NCBI RefSeq assembly: GCF_016827675.1
Contig: NZ_JAERJA010000004.1
Span: 248,001-312,000 of the forward strand
DNA from: Nocardioides limicola
GTDB lineage: Bacteria; Actinomycetota; Actinomycetes; Propionibacteriales; Nocardioidaceae
Reading direction: 5' to 3'
DNA: 64,000 bases
A program made the position numbers and the translations under genes. Below are positions 9,299 to 19,268 of the stretch, piece by piece (position 1 is the stretch's first letter; each line of letters starts with the position of its first letter). The notes under the pieces were generated by a model, which saw nothing but the letters and a program-made list of their open reading frames with translations, did no database searches and was not told where the DNA came from.

Positions 9299-10263
9299 AT
9301 CTGCCGGGAACCGCCACCAAGGCGGCGAAGATCGACCGTCTCGCCGAGCTGAGCGTCTCCTCCTCCGACGTACGCGGTCGGAGCCTGTGGCTGGAGGCCT
9401 TCAGCCGCCTGCGGCGCAGCCCGATGGCGATCGTCGGCGCCGTCATCGTGTCAGCCTTCGTGATCGTGGCGGTGGCGGCGCCGCTGCTGGCCCCCCACGA
9501 CCCCACCGCGCAACTGTGGCGCGGAGACGTCTTCCCCAACCGCAGCATCTTCGTCGGACCCCGCGCGGAGAACCCGCTCGGCCTCGACCACGCCGGGCGC
9601 GACCTGCTCTCCCGGATGCTGGTGGGGGCGCGCCAGTCGCTGATGGTGGGTGTGGTCGCCACCCTGATCGGCCTGTCGGTGGGCGCCCTGATCGGTGGCG
9701 TCTCGGGTGCGGCGGCCGGCATGGGCCGCCGACTGGGCCGCGCCGTGGACAGCGTGCTGATGCGCTTCGTCGACATGCTGCTCTCGATCCCGGCGTTGCT
9801 GATCGCGATCTCGGTGGCGGCGCTGCTGGGACCCAGCCTGACCACGCTGATGATCGCCGTAGGGGCCGCCCAGGTGCCGATCTTCGCCCGGCTGCTGCGA
9901 GGTTCGATGCTCGCCCAGTCACGCAGCGACTTCGTGACCGCCTCGATCGCCCTGGGGGTACGACGCCCCAAGGTCGTGGTCAGCCACGTGCTGCCCAACT
10001 CGCTCGGACCGGTCCTGGTGCAGGGAACGTTGACGCTGGCGACCGCGATCATCGAAGCGGCTGCCCTCTCCTACCTCGGTCTCGGCTCACCCGACATCTC
10101 CCGTCCCGAGTGGGGCGGCATGCTCGCCGATGCGCAGCGGTTCCTCGGTTCGGCGCCGCACATGGCCCTCTTCCCGGCGGTGGCGATCATCATCACCGCG
10201 CTCGGCTTCACCCTGTTGGGCGAGGCGATGCGGGAAGCCCTCGACCCGAAGCTGAAGAAGTGA
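9295..10263 (+). CDS. ABC transporter permease, DppC-like
   Basis: A 322-residue second permease. A cytoplasmic N-terminal tail of about 40 residues precedes the first helix (PMAIVGAVIVSAFVIVAVA). The family motif PLGLDHAGRDLLSRMLVGAR-like lies at about 95-115, and the EAA loop at IALGVRRPKVVVSHVLPN. It ends 7 bp before the first ATPase gene. Confidence 0.94.
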   Translation: MNLPGTATKAAKIDRLAELSVSSSDVRGRSLWLEAFSRLRRSPMAIVGAVIVSAFVIVAVAAPLLAPHDPTAQLWRGDVFPNRSIFVGPRAENPLGLDHAGRDLLSRMLVGARQSLMVGVVATLIGLSVGALIGGVSGAAAGMGRRLGRAVDSVLMRFVDMLLSIPALLIAISVAALLGPSLTTLMIAVGAAQVPIFARLLRGSMLAQSRSDFVTASIALGVRRPKVVVSHVLPNSLGPVLVQGTLTLATAIIEAAALSYLGLGSPDISRPEWGGMLADAQRFLGSAPHMALFPAVAIIITALGFTLLGEAMREALDPKLKK

Positions 10264-10270
10264 GGTCGCG

Positions 10271-11284
10271 ATGACTGTGCGGCGTGAGCCCGCGACACCG
10301 GTGCTGACGGTGGAGGATCTCTCGATCACCTTCACCCAGCGCGGTGCGGCGCCGACGCGCGCGGTCGACCGGGTCTCCTTCGAGATCGGAGCCGGCGAGG
10401 TGGTCGGCCTAGTCGGTGAATCCGGGTGCGGGAAGTCCGTCACCGCGTTGGCGGTGATGGGCCTGCTCGCGGACCGCAACGTCGAGATCGGCGGCCGCAT
10501 CGCCTACGCCGGCACCGAGCTGCTCGGGCTGCCACGCAAACGGATGCGTGACCTGCGTGGCGCCGACCTCGCGATGATCTTCCAGGACCCGCTCTCGGCG
10601 CTGAACCCGGTGGTCCCGGTGGGTCGCCAGATCACCGAGATGCTGTCCCGGCACCGGGGGCTGCGGGGCCGCGACGCCGACGCGGAGGCCGTGCAGTTGC
10701 TGGGCAGGGTCGGGATCCCCGATCCCGAGCGGCGGCTCAAGGAGTACCCACACCAGATGTCTGGCGGGATGCGGCAGCGGGCGATGATCGCGATGGCGGT
10801 CTCCTGCGGGCCGCGGCTGCTGATCGCCGACGAGCCCACCACCGCCCTCGACGTCACCATCCAGGCCCAGGTGTTGGAGCTGCTCAAGGACCTCGTCGAG
10901 ACCGAGGGCACCGCGCTGCTGATGATCACCCACGACCTGGGGGTGGTCGCCGGGCTCTGCGACCGGGTCAACGTGCTCTACGCCGGCCGGGTGGTGGAGG
11001 CGGCCCCGCGCCACGAACTCTTCGGCAACCCCGTCCACCCCTACACCACCGGCCTGCTGCGGTCGATTCCGCGGATGGACGGCGACCGAGGAGTGCCGTT
11101 GAACCCGATCCGCGGTTCGGTGAACGACCTGGTCGCCTGGGCCGACGGTTGTGCCTTCGCGCCGCGGTGCGACCGCTACGAACTCGAATGCCTGGCCGGG
11201 ACGCCGGCGGTCACCGAGCTGCCCGGCGTCGACCACGAGCACCGGTGCGTCAACCCGCCCGGGACGCCGGCGGTGGTCCGATGA
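10271..11284 (+). CDS. ABC transporter ATP-binding protein, DppD-like
   Basis: A 337-residue ATPase with Walker A GESGCGKSV, signature SGGMRQRAMIA, Walker B LLIADEPTTALD and a switch His in ITHDLGVV. The C-terminal oligopeptide extension carries two Cys (GCAFAPRCDRYELEC) that bind an iron-sulfur cluster in some relatives. A GAGG ribosome site precedes the ATG. Its stop overlaps the next ATPase by 4 bp. Confidence 0.94.
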   Translation: MTVRREPATPVLTVEDLSITFTQRGAAPTRAVDRVSFEIGAGEVVGLVGESGCGKSVTALAVMGLLADRNVEIGGRIAYAGTELLGLPRKRMRDLRGADLAMIFQDPLSALNPVVPVGRQITEMLSRHRGLRGRDADAEAVQLLGRVGIPDPERRLKEYPHQMSGGMRQRAMIAMAVSCGPRLLIADEPTTALDVTIQAQVLELLKDLVETEGTALLMITHDLGVVAGLCDRVNVLYAGRVVEAAPRHELFGNPVHPYTTGLLRSIPRMDGDRGVPLNPIRGSVNDLVAWADGCAFAPRCDRYELECLAGTPAVTELPGVDHEHRCVNPPGTPAVVR

Positions 11285-12363
11285 GCCTGTTGGAGGTCCG
11301 TGACCTGAAGGTCCACTTCCCGATCCGGAAGGGGATCCTGCTGCGCCGCATCGTCGGCTATGTGCAGGCCGTCGACGGGGTCTCGCTGTCGGTGGATCGC
11401 GGCCAGACCTATGGACTGGTCGGTGAGTCCGGCTGCGGCAAGTCGACGGTGGGGCGGGCGATCCTGCGACTCAACGACATCACCGCCGGGGAGGTGAGGC
11501 TCGACGGCACCGACCTGGCCGGCCTCAGCACCGGCGCGATGCGCCGGCAGCGGCACCGGCTGCAGATGATCTTCCAGGATCCGATGGGCTCCCTGGACCC
11601 GCGTCAGAACATCGAGAGCATCCTCGGTGAAGGACTGGCCGCCCACGGCATGGGCGGGTCCCGCAGGGAGCGACGGAAGACGTTGATCGACGCGCTCGAC
11701 GCGGTCGGTCTCTCCGCCAATGCCCTCGCCCGCTACCCGCACGAGTTCTCCGGCGGTCAGCGCCAGCGCATCGGCATTGCCAGGGCGCTGGTGCTGCAGC
11801 CGGACGTGATCATCTGCGACGAGCCGGTCTCGGCGCTGGACGTCTCGGTGCAGGCCCAGGTGCTCAACCTGTTGGAGGAGATCCAGGAACAGACCGGAGT
11901 GGCCTACGTGGTGATCGCCCACGACCTGGCGGTGGTGCGTCACATCAGCGACACCGTGGGTGTGATGTATCTGGGACACATCATGGAGGAGGCGGCAGCC
12001 GACGATCTCTACGCCGAGCCGCTGCACCCCTACACGAAGGCACTGATGTCGGCGATCCCGGTGCCCGACCCCGAGGTCGAGGCGCAGCGGGAGCGGATCC
12101 TGCTCACCGGCGACCTGCCCTCACCGGCGAACCCGCCGGCCGGCTGCCGCTTCAGCAGTCGCTGCCCGTGGGCTCAGTCGACCCGCTGCCACGACGAGAT
12201 CCCCGCCCTGATCGAGGTGCGGCCGGGACATCGGGTGGCCTGCCACTGGGTCGAGGAGATCGAGTCCGGCGAGATCCGCCCCCACGAGGTGGAGGCGGAG
12301 ATGGTGCCAGCCAGCGAGATCGGGGTCGAGATCCCGACGGTCGAGCCGCCCGCGGTCCCCTGA
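11281..12363 (+). CDS. ABC transporter ATP-binding protein, DppF-like
   Basis: A 360-residue ATPase with Walker A GESGCGKST, signature SGGQRQRIGIA, Walker B VIICDEPVSALD and H-switch IAHDLAVV. The C-terminal domain has the usual Cys set (CRFSSRCPW, CHWVE). The start is the ATG in the ATGA overlap with the preceding ATPase; in-frame codons further upstream lie within that gene. It ends in an acidic tail and closes the importer operon. Confidence 0.93.
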   Translation: MSLLEVRDLKVHFPIRKGILLRRIVGYVQAVDGVSLSVDRGQTYGLVGESGCGKSTVGRAILRLNDITAGEVRLDGTDLAGLSTGAMRRQRHRLQMIFQDPMGSLDPRQNIESILGEGLAAHGMGGSRRERRKTLIDALDAVGLSANALARYPHEFSGGQRQRIGIARALVLQPDVIICDEPVSALDVSVQAQVLNLLEEIQEQTGVAYVVIAHDLAVVRHISDTVGVMYLGHIMEEAAADDLYAEPLHPYTKALMSAIPVPDPEVEAQRERILLTGDLPSPANPPAGCRFSSRCPWAQSTRCHDEIPALIEVRPGHRVACHWVEEIESGEIRPHEVEAEMVPASEIGVEIPTVEPPAVP

Positions 12364-12413
12364 CCAGGGGCAGGCACCCACCGGCGATGATGCTGCGGTG
12401 GCCGACACCTCCG

Positions 12414-12419
12414 TAGAAT
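12414..12419 (+). promoter_or_regulatory. -10 element of a leaderless promoter
   Basis: TAGAAT ends 7 bp before the ATG at 12427. This places the transcription start at or next to the start codon. No clear -35 is visible. Confidence 0.45.
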
Positions 12420-12426
12420 CGTCACC

Positions 12427-12510
12427 ATGAACCCCCGCCACCGCCGACTGATCATCCCCGTCGCGCTGGTGGGGCTGCTGCTCATCGTCCTCATCGCCGC
12501 CGTGCGCTGA
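12427..12510 (+). CDS. 27-residue single-span membrane peptide
   Basis: The frame encodes MNPRHRRLIIPVALVGLLL plus a short hydrophobic tail ending AAVR. It has a basic N-terminus followed by one membrane helix. Its TGA overlaps the ATG of the methyltransferase (TGATG at 12508-12512), so it is translationally coupled to it. A -10-like TAGAAT 7 bp upstream suggests a leaderless transcript. It could be a leader peptide that governs methyltransferase translation or a functional membrane microprotein; the sequence does not decide. Confidence 0.5.
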   Translation: MNPRHRRLIIPVALVGLLLIVLIAAVR

Positions 12511-13739
12511 TGGCCGAGCCGCTGCCGGGCGCCCTGGACAAGGTCCGGGCCATGCTGCTCGACGACGCCACCCTGGTCCGCGCGGTCGCGTCCGGCCGCC
12601 GCAAGGGCCAGGAGGCACCCCCCTGGCGACGGCTGGAGTGCCGCTACGTCGACCTCAAGGCCGGACGACACCTCCAGGTCACGTCGTACGACGACACTCA
12701 GGCGCACACCGCCAACCACCGGGTCGGCGACCCCGCCCGCGCGGCCGTGGCCGAACTGCTGGACCTGCCGTTCGGGAACTGGCACGTCGACACCGCCGGC
12801 AGCCAACTGCAGCTGCGCGTCACCAAGAAGGGCGCGGCGCTGCTGCACCAGAGCGAACGCACCGAGGAGCTCGCCCCCGACCGTGGGCACGACCGGGACA
12901 AGGCGCGACTGCTCGCCGAGGACGACCCGGTGCTGACCGTGCTGGGGATCTCCGACGCCCAGGGCCGGGTGAAACCCACCCGGCGGGCCAAGTACCGCCA
13001 GGTCGAGGAGTTCCTGCGGCTGCTCGACGCCACCCTCACCGACGCCCTGGACACTGGGCACCTGCGCCGCCCGAGCGCCGAGGAGCCGCTGCGGATCGTT
13101 GACCTGGGCTGCGGCAACGCCTACCTCACCTTCGCGGCCCATCGCCACCTCAGTGGGACCCGCGGCCTGCCCGTGCACCTGGTCGGTGTCGATGTGAAGG
13201 AGCAGTCCCGGCGGCACAACGAGTCGGTCGCCGCGGACCTGGGCATCGCCGCCGACTTCGTCGTCGGGAGCATCGCCGACGTCCAACTCGACGAGCCGCC
13301 CGAGGTGGTGCTGGCGCTGCATGCCTGCGACACCGCCACCGACGACGCCCTGGCCCGGGCGGTCGACTGGGGGGCGACGGTGGTGCTGGCCGCGCCCTGC
13401 TGCCACCACGACGTCGCCGCGCAACTGCGCCGCGCGCCGACCCCGGCGCCGTACGCGATGCTGACCCGGCACGGCATCCTCCGGGAACGCTTCGCCGACA
13501 CCCTCACCGACGCGTTCCGGGCATCGCTGCTGCGACTGCGGGGTTTCCGCGTGGACGTGGTCGAGTTCGTCGGCAGTGAGCACACGCCGCGCAACACGAT
13601 GCTGCGTGCGGTGCGCACCTCCGGCGCGGTCGGGGACGAGGCCGCCCGCCGGGAGTACGACGACCTGGTCGGCAGTTGGCAGGTCCGGCCCCGGCTCGCC
13701 GAACTGTTGGGGGATGTCGCCGGGTCGGCGGGTCCGTGA
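12510..13739 (+). CDS. Class I SAM-dependent methyltransferase (Methyltransf_32-like)
   Basis: A 409-residue protein. An N-terminal accessory domain (about 1-165) carries VDLKAGRHLQVTSYDDTQAH. The Rossmann methyltransferase domain follows with motif I VDLGCGNAYLTFAAHRHL at about 200, an acidic GVDVKEQS strand end, LALHACDTATDDALARA, and the family-typical APCCHHDVAAQL. This resembles the eukaryotic/bacterial Methyltransf_32 group, whose substrate is not established. Its stop overlaps the next gene (TGATG). Confidence 0.85.
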   Translation: MAEPLPGALDKVRAMLLDDATLVRAVASGRRKGQEAPPWRRLECRYVDLKAGRHLQVTSYDDTQAHTANHRVGDPARAAVAELLDLPFGNWHVDTAGSQLQLRVTKKGAALLHQSERTEELAPDRGHDRDKARLLAEDDPVLTVLGISDAQGRVKPTRRAKYRQVEEFLRLLDATLTDALDTGHLRRPSAEEPLRIVDLGCGNAYLTFAAHRHLSGTRGLPVHLVGVDVKEQSRRHNESVAADLGIAADFVVGSIADVQLDEPPEVVLALHACDTATDDALARAVDWGATVVLAAPCCHHDVAAQLRRAPTPAPYAMLTRHGILRERFADTLTDAFRASLLRLRGFRVDVVEFVGSEHTPRNTMLRAVRTSGAVGDEAARREYDDLVGSWQVRPRLAELLGDVAGSAGP

Positions 13740-14800
13740 TGCCCGCGGCGGCAGTGCTGCTGGCCGGCGTTCTCGCGCTGGCGGCCGGGCCTGCCGTCGA
13801 CGTGGAGTACGACGAGGTGTGGCGCTTCGCCGACACCGAGATCGTCGAGTCCTCCGGGCTGGTGGTCACCGACGACCTGGTGGTGACCGTCAACGACTCC
13901 GGCGACAGTGGTCGGATCTTCACCGTCGACCTGGCCACCGGTCAGACCGTCGGTGTGACCCGCTGGAGCCCCGACCCCCGCGACGTGGAGGCGCTGGCCC
14001 CGGCCGGGCCGCGGCATGTGTGGGTCGCCGACATCGGCGACAACCGGGGGGTGCGGAGCTCGCTGGAACTGCTCCGGGTGCCGTTCGGGCGCGGGGATCG
14101 CACGGTCACCCCGGAGCGCTACCAGGTCGTCCACCCGGGGGCGGCCGTCGACGCCGAGAGCCTGCTCGCCCACCCCGTGTCGGGGCAGCTCTACGTGGTC
14201 ACCAAGGAGGTCTTCGGCAGCCGGGTGCTGGCGCTCCCGGAGCGGCTCGACCCGCGCTGGCCCAACGAGCTCACCGAGGTCGGGCGGGTGATCGGGCTGG
14301 CCACCGACGCGGCGTTCTTCCCCGATGGGCGGCATCTGATCATCCGCAACTACGGGCGGGCCGTCGTCTATGCCTACCCCGAGTTCCAGGCGGTCGGGTC
14401 GCTGGTGCTGCCTGACCAGCAGCAGGGCGAGGGGATCGCGGTCGCGCCGGACGGGGAGGTGTACCTCTCCTCGGAAGGGCTGCGGCAGCCACTGCTGCGG
14501 ATCGTGCTGCCGGGCGCCCTGCGGGTCCGGGTCTCCGGGCTGACCGGTGCCGAGCCCAACCCTCCGGTCGAGACCACGCCGGACGTGGGCGCACCGGACG
14601 TGGGCGCGCCGGTGACGCCGACCGACCCAGCGCCCACCGAGCCGGCGCCGACCGACCCAGCGCCGACCGAGCCACCCGGCGATGGGTTCGTCGACGCCGA
14701 CGGCAACCCGTGGCGTCCCGAGATCTGGCCCTGGATCGCCGGGGGACTGGTCGGGCTCGTCGCGCTGTTGATCCTGATCCGCTCCCTGCGCCCGCGTTGA
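13739..14800 (+). CDS. Membrane-anchored extracellular beta-propeller-like protein
   Basis: A 353-residue protein. The signal sequence covers about residues 1-20. Strand-rich repeats such as SSGLVVTDDLVVTVNDSG and ADIGDNRGVR follow, as in SdiA-regulated/esterase-like propellers. Then comes a Pro/Thr/Asp-rich spacer built on the repeat TDPAPTEPAP. A C-terminal helix WIAGGLVGLVALLILI with a basic end anchors it. The start ATG overlaps the methyltransferase stop. Function is unknown; NDSGD and IGDN sequences suggest calcium-binding loops, which is inference. Confidence 0.7.
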   Translation: MPAAAVLLAGVLALAAGPAVDVEYDEVWRFADTEIVESSGLVVTDDLVVTVNDSGDSGRIFTVDLATGQTVGVTRWSPDPRDVEALAPAGPRHVWVADIGDNRGVRSSLELLRVPFGRGDRTVTPERYQVVHPGAAVDAESLLAHPVSGQLYVVTKEVFGSRVLALPERLDPRWPNELTEVGRVIGLATDAAFFPDGRHLIIRNYGRAVVYAYPEFQAVGSLVLPDQQQGEGIAVAPDGEVYLSSEGLRQPLLRIVLPGALRVRVSGLTGAEPNPPVETTPDVGAPDVGAPVTPTDPAPTEPAPTDPAPTEPPGDGFVDADGNPWRPEIWPWIAGGLVGLVALLILIRSLRPR

Positions 14801-14820
14801 CGGCGGCTGCCCACATAGCC

Positions 14821-14857
14821 TTGCGCAATCACTCCGAGATAGCGATATCATCGTCAT
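14821..14857 (+). promoter_or_regulatory. Promoter/operator of the CmtR-like regulator gene
   Basis: TTGCGC at 14821-14826 and TATCAT at 14846-14851 are separated by 19 bp. The latter ends 6 bp before the ATG, so the transcript is probably leaderless. The overlapping CGATATCATCG is palindromic and AT-rich like ArsR/SmtB operators, which suggests autoregulation. Confidence 0.45.
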
Positions 14858-15226
14858 ATGGCGATGAAACTCCAGGGGCTGGACGCGGGAATCGATGAGC
14901 AGGCCGCGAGCAGAGCGGCGGCCTGCCTGTTCCGGGGGATGAGCGACCCCTCGCGGGTGGCGATCCTGCAGCAGCTGCTGCTCGGCGAGCACAACGTGGT
15001 CGAGCTGACCACGCACCTCGGCCTGGCCCAGTCGACGGTCTCGAAGCACCTGGCCTGCCTGCGTGACTGCGGACTCGTGGACTCCCGTCCTCTCGGGCGC
15101 TCCTCGGTCTTCTCCGTGACGCACCCGGCGGCGGTGCAGCAGGTGTTCGCCGCCGCCGAGGGGCTCCTCGCCGCCACCGGGGACGCCGTGGTCCTGTGCG
15201 CCACCTACGGCGACGGAGCCCGGTGA
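14858..15226 (+). CDS. ArsR/SmtB-family metal sensor, CmtR-like
   Basis: A 122-residue winged-helix repressor. The recognition region is QSTVSKHLACLRDCGLV, in which Cys67 and Cys71 are four residues apart. A third Cys, Cys114, lies in the C-terminal tail (VLCATYG). This matches the Cys-x3-Cys plus tail-Cys site of mycobacterial CmtR, a Cd/Pb sensor. The neighbouring exporter begins within its stop codon (GTGA overlap), so it should derepress that pump on binding a soft divalent metal. Confidence 0.88.
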   Translation: MAMKLQGLDAGIDEQAASRAAACLFRGMSDPSRVAILQQLLLGEHNVVELTTHLGLAQSTVSKHLACLRDCGLVDSRPLGRSSVFSVTHPAAVQQVFAAAEGLLAATGDAVVLCATYGDGAR

Positions 15227-15939
15227 GCTCGCGGACCACCGCTGCCGCACCGACGCTCACGCCCGCGCGCCGTCGGCAACTCGGCCGGCGTGCTCAACTG
15301 CTGGCGGCGGCCTCGGTGTCCTACAACGCGGTCGAGGCCGTGGTCGCCATCAGCGCCGGCCTGGTGGCCGGGTCGATCGCACTGGTCGGGTTCGGTCTCG
15401 ACTCCATCGTCGAGGTCAGCAGCGGCCTGATCATCCTCTGGCAGTTCCGCCATCCGATTCCCGAGTCGCGTGAACGCCGGGCGCTGCGGCTGATGGCACT
15501 CTCCTTCTTCGCGCTCGCCGGCTATGTGGCCTTCGAGGCCGTGCGCGGCCTGGCTTCGGGACATGAGCCGGAACCGTCCGGGGTCGGGATCGGGCTGGCA
15601 ACGGCCTCGCTGCTGATCATGCCGTTCCTCTCCTGGGCACAGCGCCGCACCGGTCGCAGCCTCGGCTCCGACGCCGTCGTCGCGGACTCCACGCAGACCC
15701 TGCTGTGCACCTACCTGTCGGCTGTGCTCCTGCTCGGCCTGGTGCTCAATGCCACGTTGGGGTGGACCTGGGCGGACCCGGTCGCGGGCCTGGTGATCGC
15801 CGCGGTCGCCGTGCGCGAAGGGCTCGGGGCGTGGCGCGGCGAGGGCTGCGGCTGCGCCGGAGCCCCGGCGTACGATGGCGCGGAGGCGGTGGCCGCGAGC
15901 AGCGCCGACACCTGCTGCACCTCCGCCGCCGAGGGCTGA
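15223..15939 (+). CDS. Cation-diffusion-facilitator-like metal exporter
   Basis: A 238-residue protein starting at GTG inside the ArsR stop. It has about five or six helices, with the CDF metal-site region ALVGFGLDSIVEVSSG near residue 55 and a second Asp pair at SDAVVADSTQT. The C-terminal cytoplasmic domain typical of larger CDFs is missing. The protein ends in a Cys-rich tail with GCGCAG and DTCCTS, plausible metal-loading ligands. Pairing with a CmtR-like sensor suggests Cd, Pb or Zn efflux. Confidence 0.82.
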   Translation: MSSRTTAAAPTLTPARRRQLGRRAQLLAAASVSYNAVEAVVAISAGLVAGSIALVGFGLDSIVEVSSGLIILWQFRHPIPESRERRALRLMALSFFALAGYVAFEAVRGLASGHEPEPSGVGIGLATASLLIMPFLSWAQRRTGRSLGSDAVVADSTQTLLCTYLSAVLLLGLVLNATLGWTWADPVAGLVIAAVAVREGLGAWRGEGCGCAGAPAYDGAEAVAASSADTCCTSAAEG

Positions 15940-15959
15940 TCGCCGAGGGGAGAGGCGCC

Positions 15960-16460
15960 GTGCAGATCACTCTGATCACCGGGGACATCACCGTGCAGCG
16001 GGTCGACGCGGTGGTCAACGCCGCCAACTCGCGGATGCGCGGCGGTGGCGGCGTCGACGGAGCCATCCACGCCGCGGGTGGGCCGGCGATCCTGGCCGAC
16101 TGCGTCGCTCGTTTCCCCGACGGGCTGCCGACCGGGCAGGCGGGCTGGACCACCGCCGGGGAGCTGCCGGCGCGCTGGGTGATCCATGTGGTCGGCCCCA
16201 ACCGGCATGCCGGGCAGACCGACCGCGGACTGTTGACCTCGTGCTACGCCAACGCGCTCGCCGTCGCGGACCAGCTCGAGGTGGCCACCCTGGCCGTGCC
16301 CCTGATCAGCGCCGGTGTCTACGGGTGGCCGATCGACGACGCCGCGCGCGCGGCGGTGGAGACGCTGCGCCGGACCCCGAGCGACGTCGTCGAGACGCGC
16401 CTGGTCGCCTTCAATCACGCCGCCGAGACGGCCCTGAGGGCCGCCCTCGACGACGTCTGA
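15960..16460 (+). CDS. Macrodomain protein (O-acetyl-ADP-ribose deacetylase type)
   Basis: A 166-residue single macrodomain. It shows ITLITGDIT, VNAANSRMRGGGGVDGAIH and PLISAGVYGWPID, the three ADP-ribose-binding segments of MacroD-type hydrolases. The GTG at 15960 is preceded by GAGGGGAGAGG. It lies 20 bp after the CDF gene and could be read through from it. Expected activity is removal of ADP-ribose from proteins or O-acetyl-ADP-ribose. Confidence 0.88.
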   Translation: MQITLITGDITVQRVDAVVNAANSRMRGGGGVDGAIHAAGGPAILADCVARFPDGLPTGQAGWTTAGELPARWVIHVVGPNRHAGQTDRGLLTSCYANALAVADQLEVATLAVPLISAGVYGWPIDDAARAAVETLRRTPSDVVETRLVAFNHAAETALRAALDDV

Positions 16461-16469
16461 CCGCTCGGC

Positions 16470-17648
<1,179 letters not shown>

Positions 17649-17685
17649 CTATTGTGTCACCCGGGGGCACACACGACCGAACCGC

Positions 17686-18594
17686 ATGTACGACGAGACG
17701 ACGCTGACGATGACCCCCTCCTGGCTCCGCGCCACCGCCCGGCTTGCCGGCGTACTGCTGGCTGCTGCCGGGTTGCTGCTGCTCGGCCTCGGATTGGGTG
17801 AGTACGTCGGTCACCTCGACCAGGCGCCGGGCGCCGCGCGGGTCGGGCTGGTGCCCGCCGCTTCGGGTCTGGTGGCGCTGACTCTGGGCCTGTTGCTGGC
17901 CGGCCGGATCGCGTCGCCACCTGCGCCGCCGACGGCACTGGGGGCGGCACTGGGGGCGGCGGCGGCAGCGGCAGCGGCGCCGACGGACGCACCGGCAGCG
18001 GCGCCGACGGACTGGCAGGTGGTTGCGGTGCCGATCGGCCACCGCGACGCGCAGCGGCTGATCGCGCAGGTGCAGGAGGAGTACACCCGGCGCTACGGCG
18101 GACCCGACGAGAGCCCCATCGACGAGGCGGAGTTCGTCGGCCCGCGCGGTGGCTTCCACCTGGGCTACTGCGACGGGGTGCCGGTGGCCACCGGAGGGTG
18201 GCGGCTGCGTGACGACGTGACCGCGCTGGAGGGTCGCACCGCCGGTGAGATCAAGCGGATGTATGTCGTCCCCGACGTCCAGCGGCGAGGCTTCGGCCGA
18301 CGGATGCTGGCGCTGCTGGAGCAGGAGATCCGCACCGCCGGCGGCGACGTGGTGATCCTGGAGACCGGCATCCGTCAACCCGAGGCGATCGGGCTGTACA
18401 CGGCCAGCGGCTATGTCCCGATCGACGGCTACGGCCACTACCGGGACTCACCGGAGTCGCGCTGCTTCGGCAAGCGACTGCTGCCGCAGGTGCCGGCGCC
18501 ACGTCCGGCCGAGGACCAGCAGAGCGTGGCCGAGGATCAGCAGAGCGCGGCGGGGGACCAGCAGAGCGCTGCGGGGGACCCTCAGTACTCGTAG
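17686..18594 (+). CDS. Membrane-associated GNAT acetyltransferase with repetitive C-terminus
   Basis: A 302-residue protein. Two hydrophobic segments lie at about 15-70. An Ala-rich linker (GAALGAAAAAAAAPTDAP) follows. The GNAT domain at about 110-270 has the acetyl-CoA loop VQRRGFGRRMLALLEQE and the late motif AIGLYTASGYVPIDGYG. The C-terminus is a degenerate seven-residue repeat (EDQQSVA, EDQQSAA, GDQQSAA). The last 13 bp overlap the convergent gene at 18582. Membrane fusion to a GNAT is unusual; the substrate is unknown. Confidence 0.75.
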   Translation: MYDETTLTMTPSWLRATARLAGVLLAAAGLLLLGLGLGEYVGHLDQAPGAARVGLVPAASGLVALTLGLLLAGRIASPPAPPTALGAALGAAAAAAAAPTDAPAAAPTDWQVVAVPIGHRDAQRLIAQVQEEYTRRYGGPDESPIDEAEFVGPRGGFHLGYCDGVPVATGGWRLRDDVTALEGRTAGEIKRMYVVPDVQRRGFGRRMLALLEQEIRTAGGDVVILETGIRQPEAIGLYTASGYVPIDGYGHYRDSPESRCFGKRLLPQVPAPRPAEDQQSVAEDQQSAAGDQQSAAGDPQYS

Positions 18595-19268
18595 GGCTGC
18601 GGCGGCTCGGCGATCTCGGAGACTCGTTCGGCGCGCACCGCCTGCACCACGGTGAGCGGGTCCTGGGCGGGGTCGGGCTCGACCCAGGTGCCGATCACCT
18701 GGACCCAGGTGTCCCGGGCGGGGCGGGGGCCGTCGGCGTGCACCTGCACGGTGAGCGCATACGCGTCGGCGGCGCAGCAGCTCATCGTGATCCGGCTGAC
18801 CGACCAGCCGTCCTCGCGGTGGCTGACGAAGCCCTCCAGCAGCACTCGGCGGTCCGCCAGTGACCGATCCGGGTCGTAGTCGGCGTAGCTGAGGAACATC
18901 CCCAGCGTCAACGGCAGCGGGTCCTCGTCGAGCAGCGGAGCCATCACTCCGCTGGCCTGCGGTGTCTGCCCGCCGGAACGCTCCGCGACGTACGAGCCCA
19001 GCGCCGGCGGGCTGATCGCGAACGCGACCGCCACCGGGGCCAGCATCAGCCAGGTCGCGGCCGGCACCCCGTGCTGGTGGTGCTCCTCCTGGTTGCGTCG
19101 TTGCGCCCAGGCCAGCAGCAGCGGAACGACCAGCAGGAAGGTGCCGCAGACCAGCAGCGGCCAGAACATCCAATCCTTGACGAAACGGACGTGCGCGCCC
19201 TCCAGACAGATCTTGAGCACGAACGCGCCGATCACCGTGACCACCAGCGTCTGTGTTGTCCGGTTCAC
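18582..19268 (-). CDS. TIGR03943/DUF1980-type partner protein of a DUF318 permease
   Basis: About 228 residues if it starts at GTG 19268, which overlaps the permease stop (GTGA); ATG 19280 is an in-frame alternative. Two or three N-terminal helices precede a soluble C-terminal domain with VLLEGFVSHREDGWSVSRITMSCCAADA, the conserved Cys pair of this family. Partners of this type accompany YraQ-like permeases; co-localisation with metal systems supports a role in metal or cofactor export, unproven. Confidence 0.8.
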   Translation of the reverse strand: MNRTTQTLVVTVIGAFVLKICLEGAHVRFVKDWMFWPLLVCGTFLLVVPLLLAWAQRRNQEEHHQHGVPAATWLMLAPVAVAFAISPPALGSYVAERSGGQTPQASGVMAPLLDEDPLPLTLGMFLSYADYDPDRSLADRRVLLEGFVSHREDGWSVSRITMSCCAADAYALTVQVHADGPRPARDTWVQVIGTWVEPDPAQDPLTVVQAVRAERVSEIAEPPQPYEY

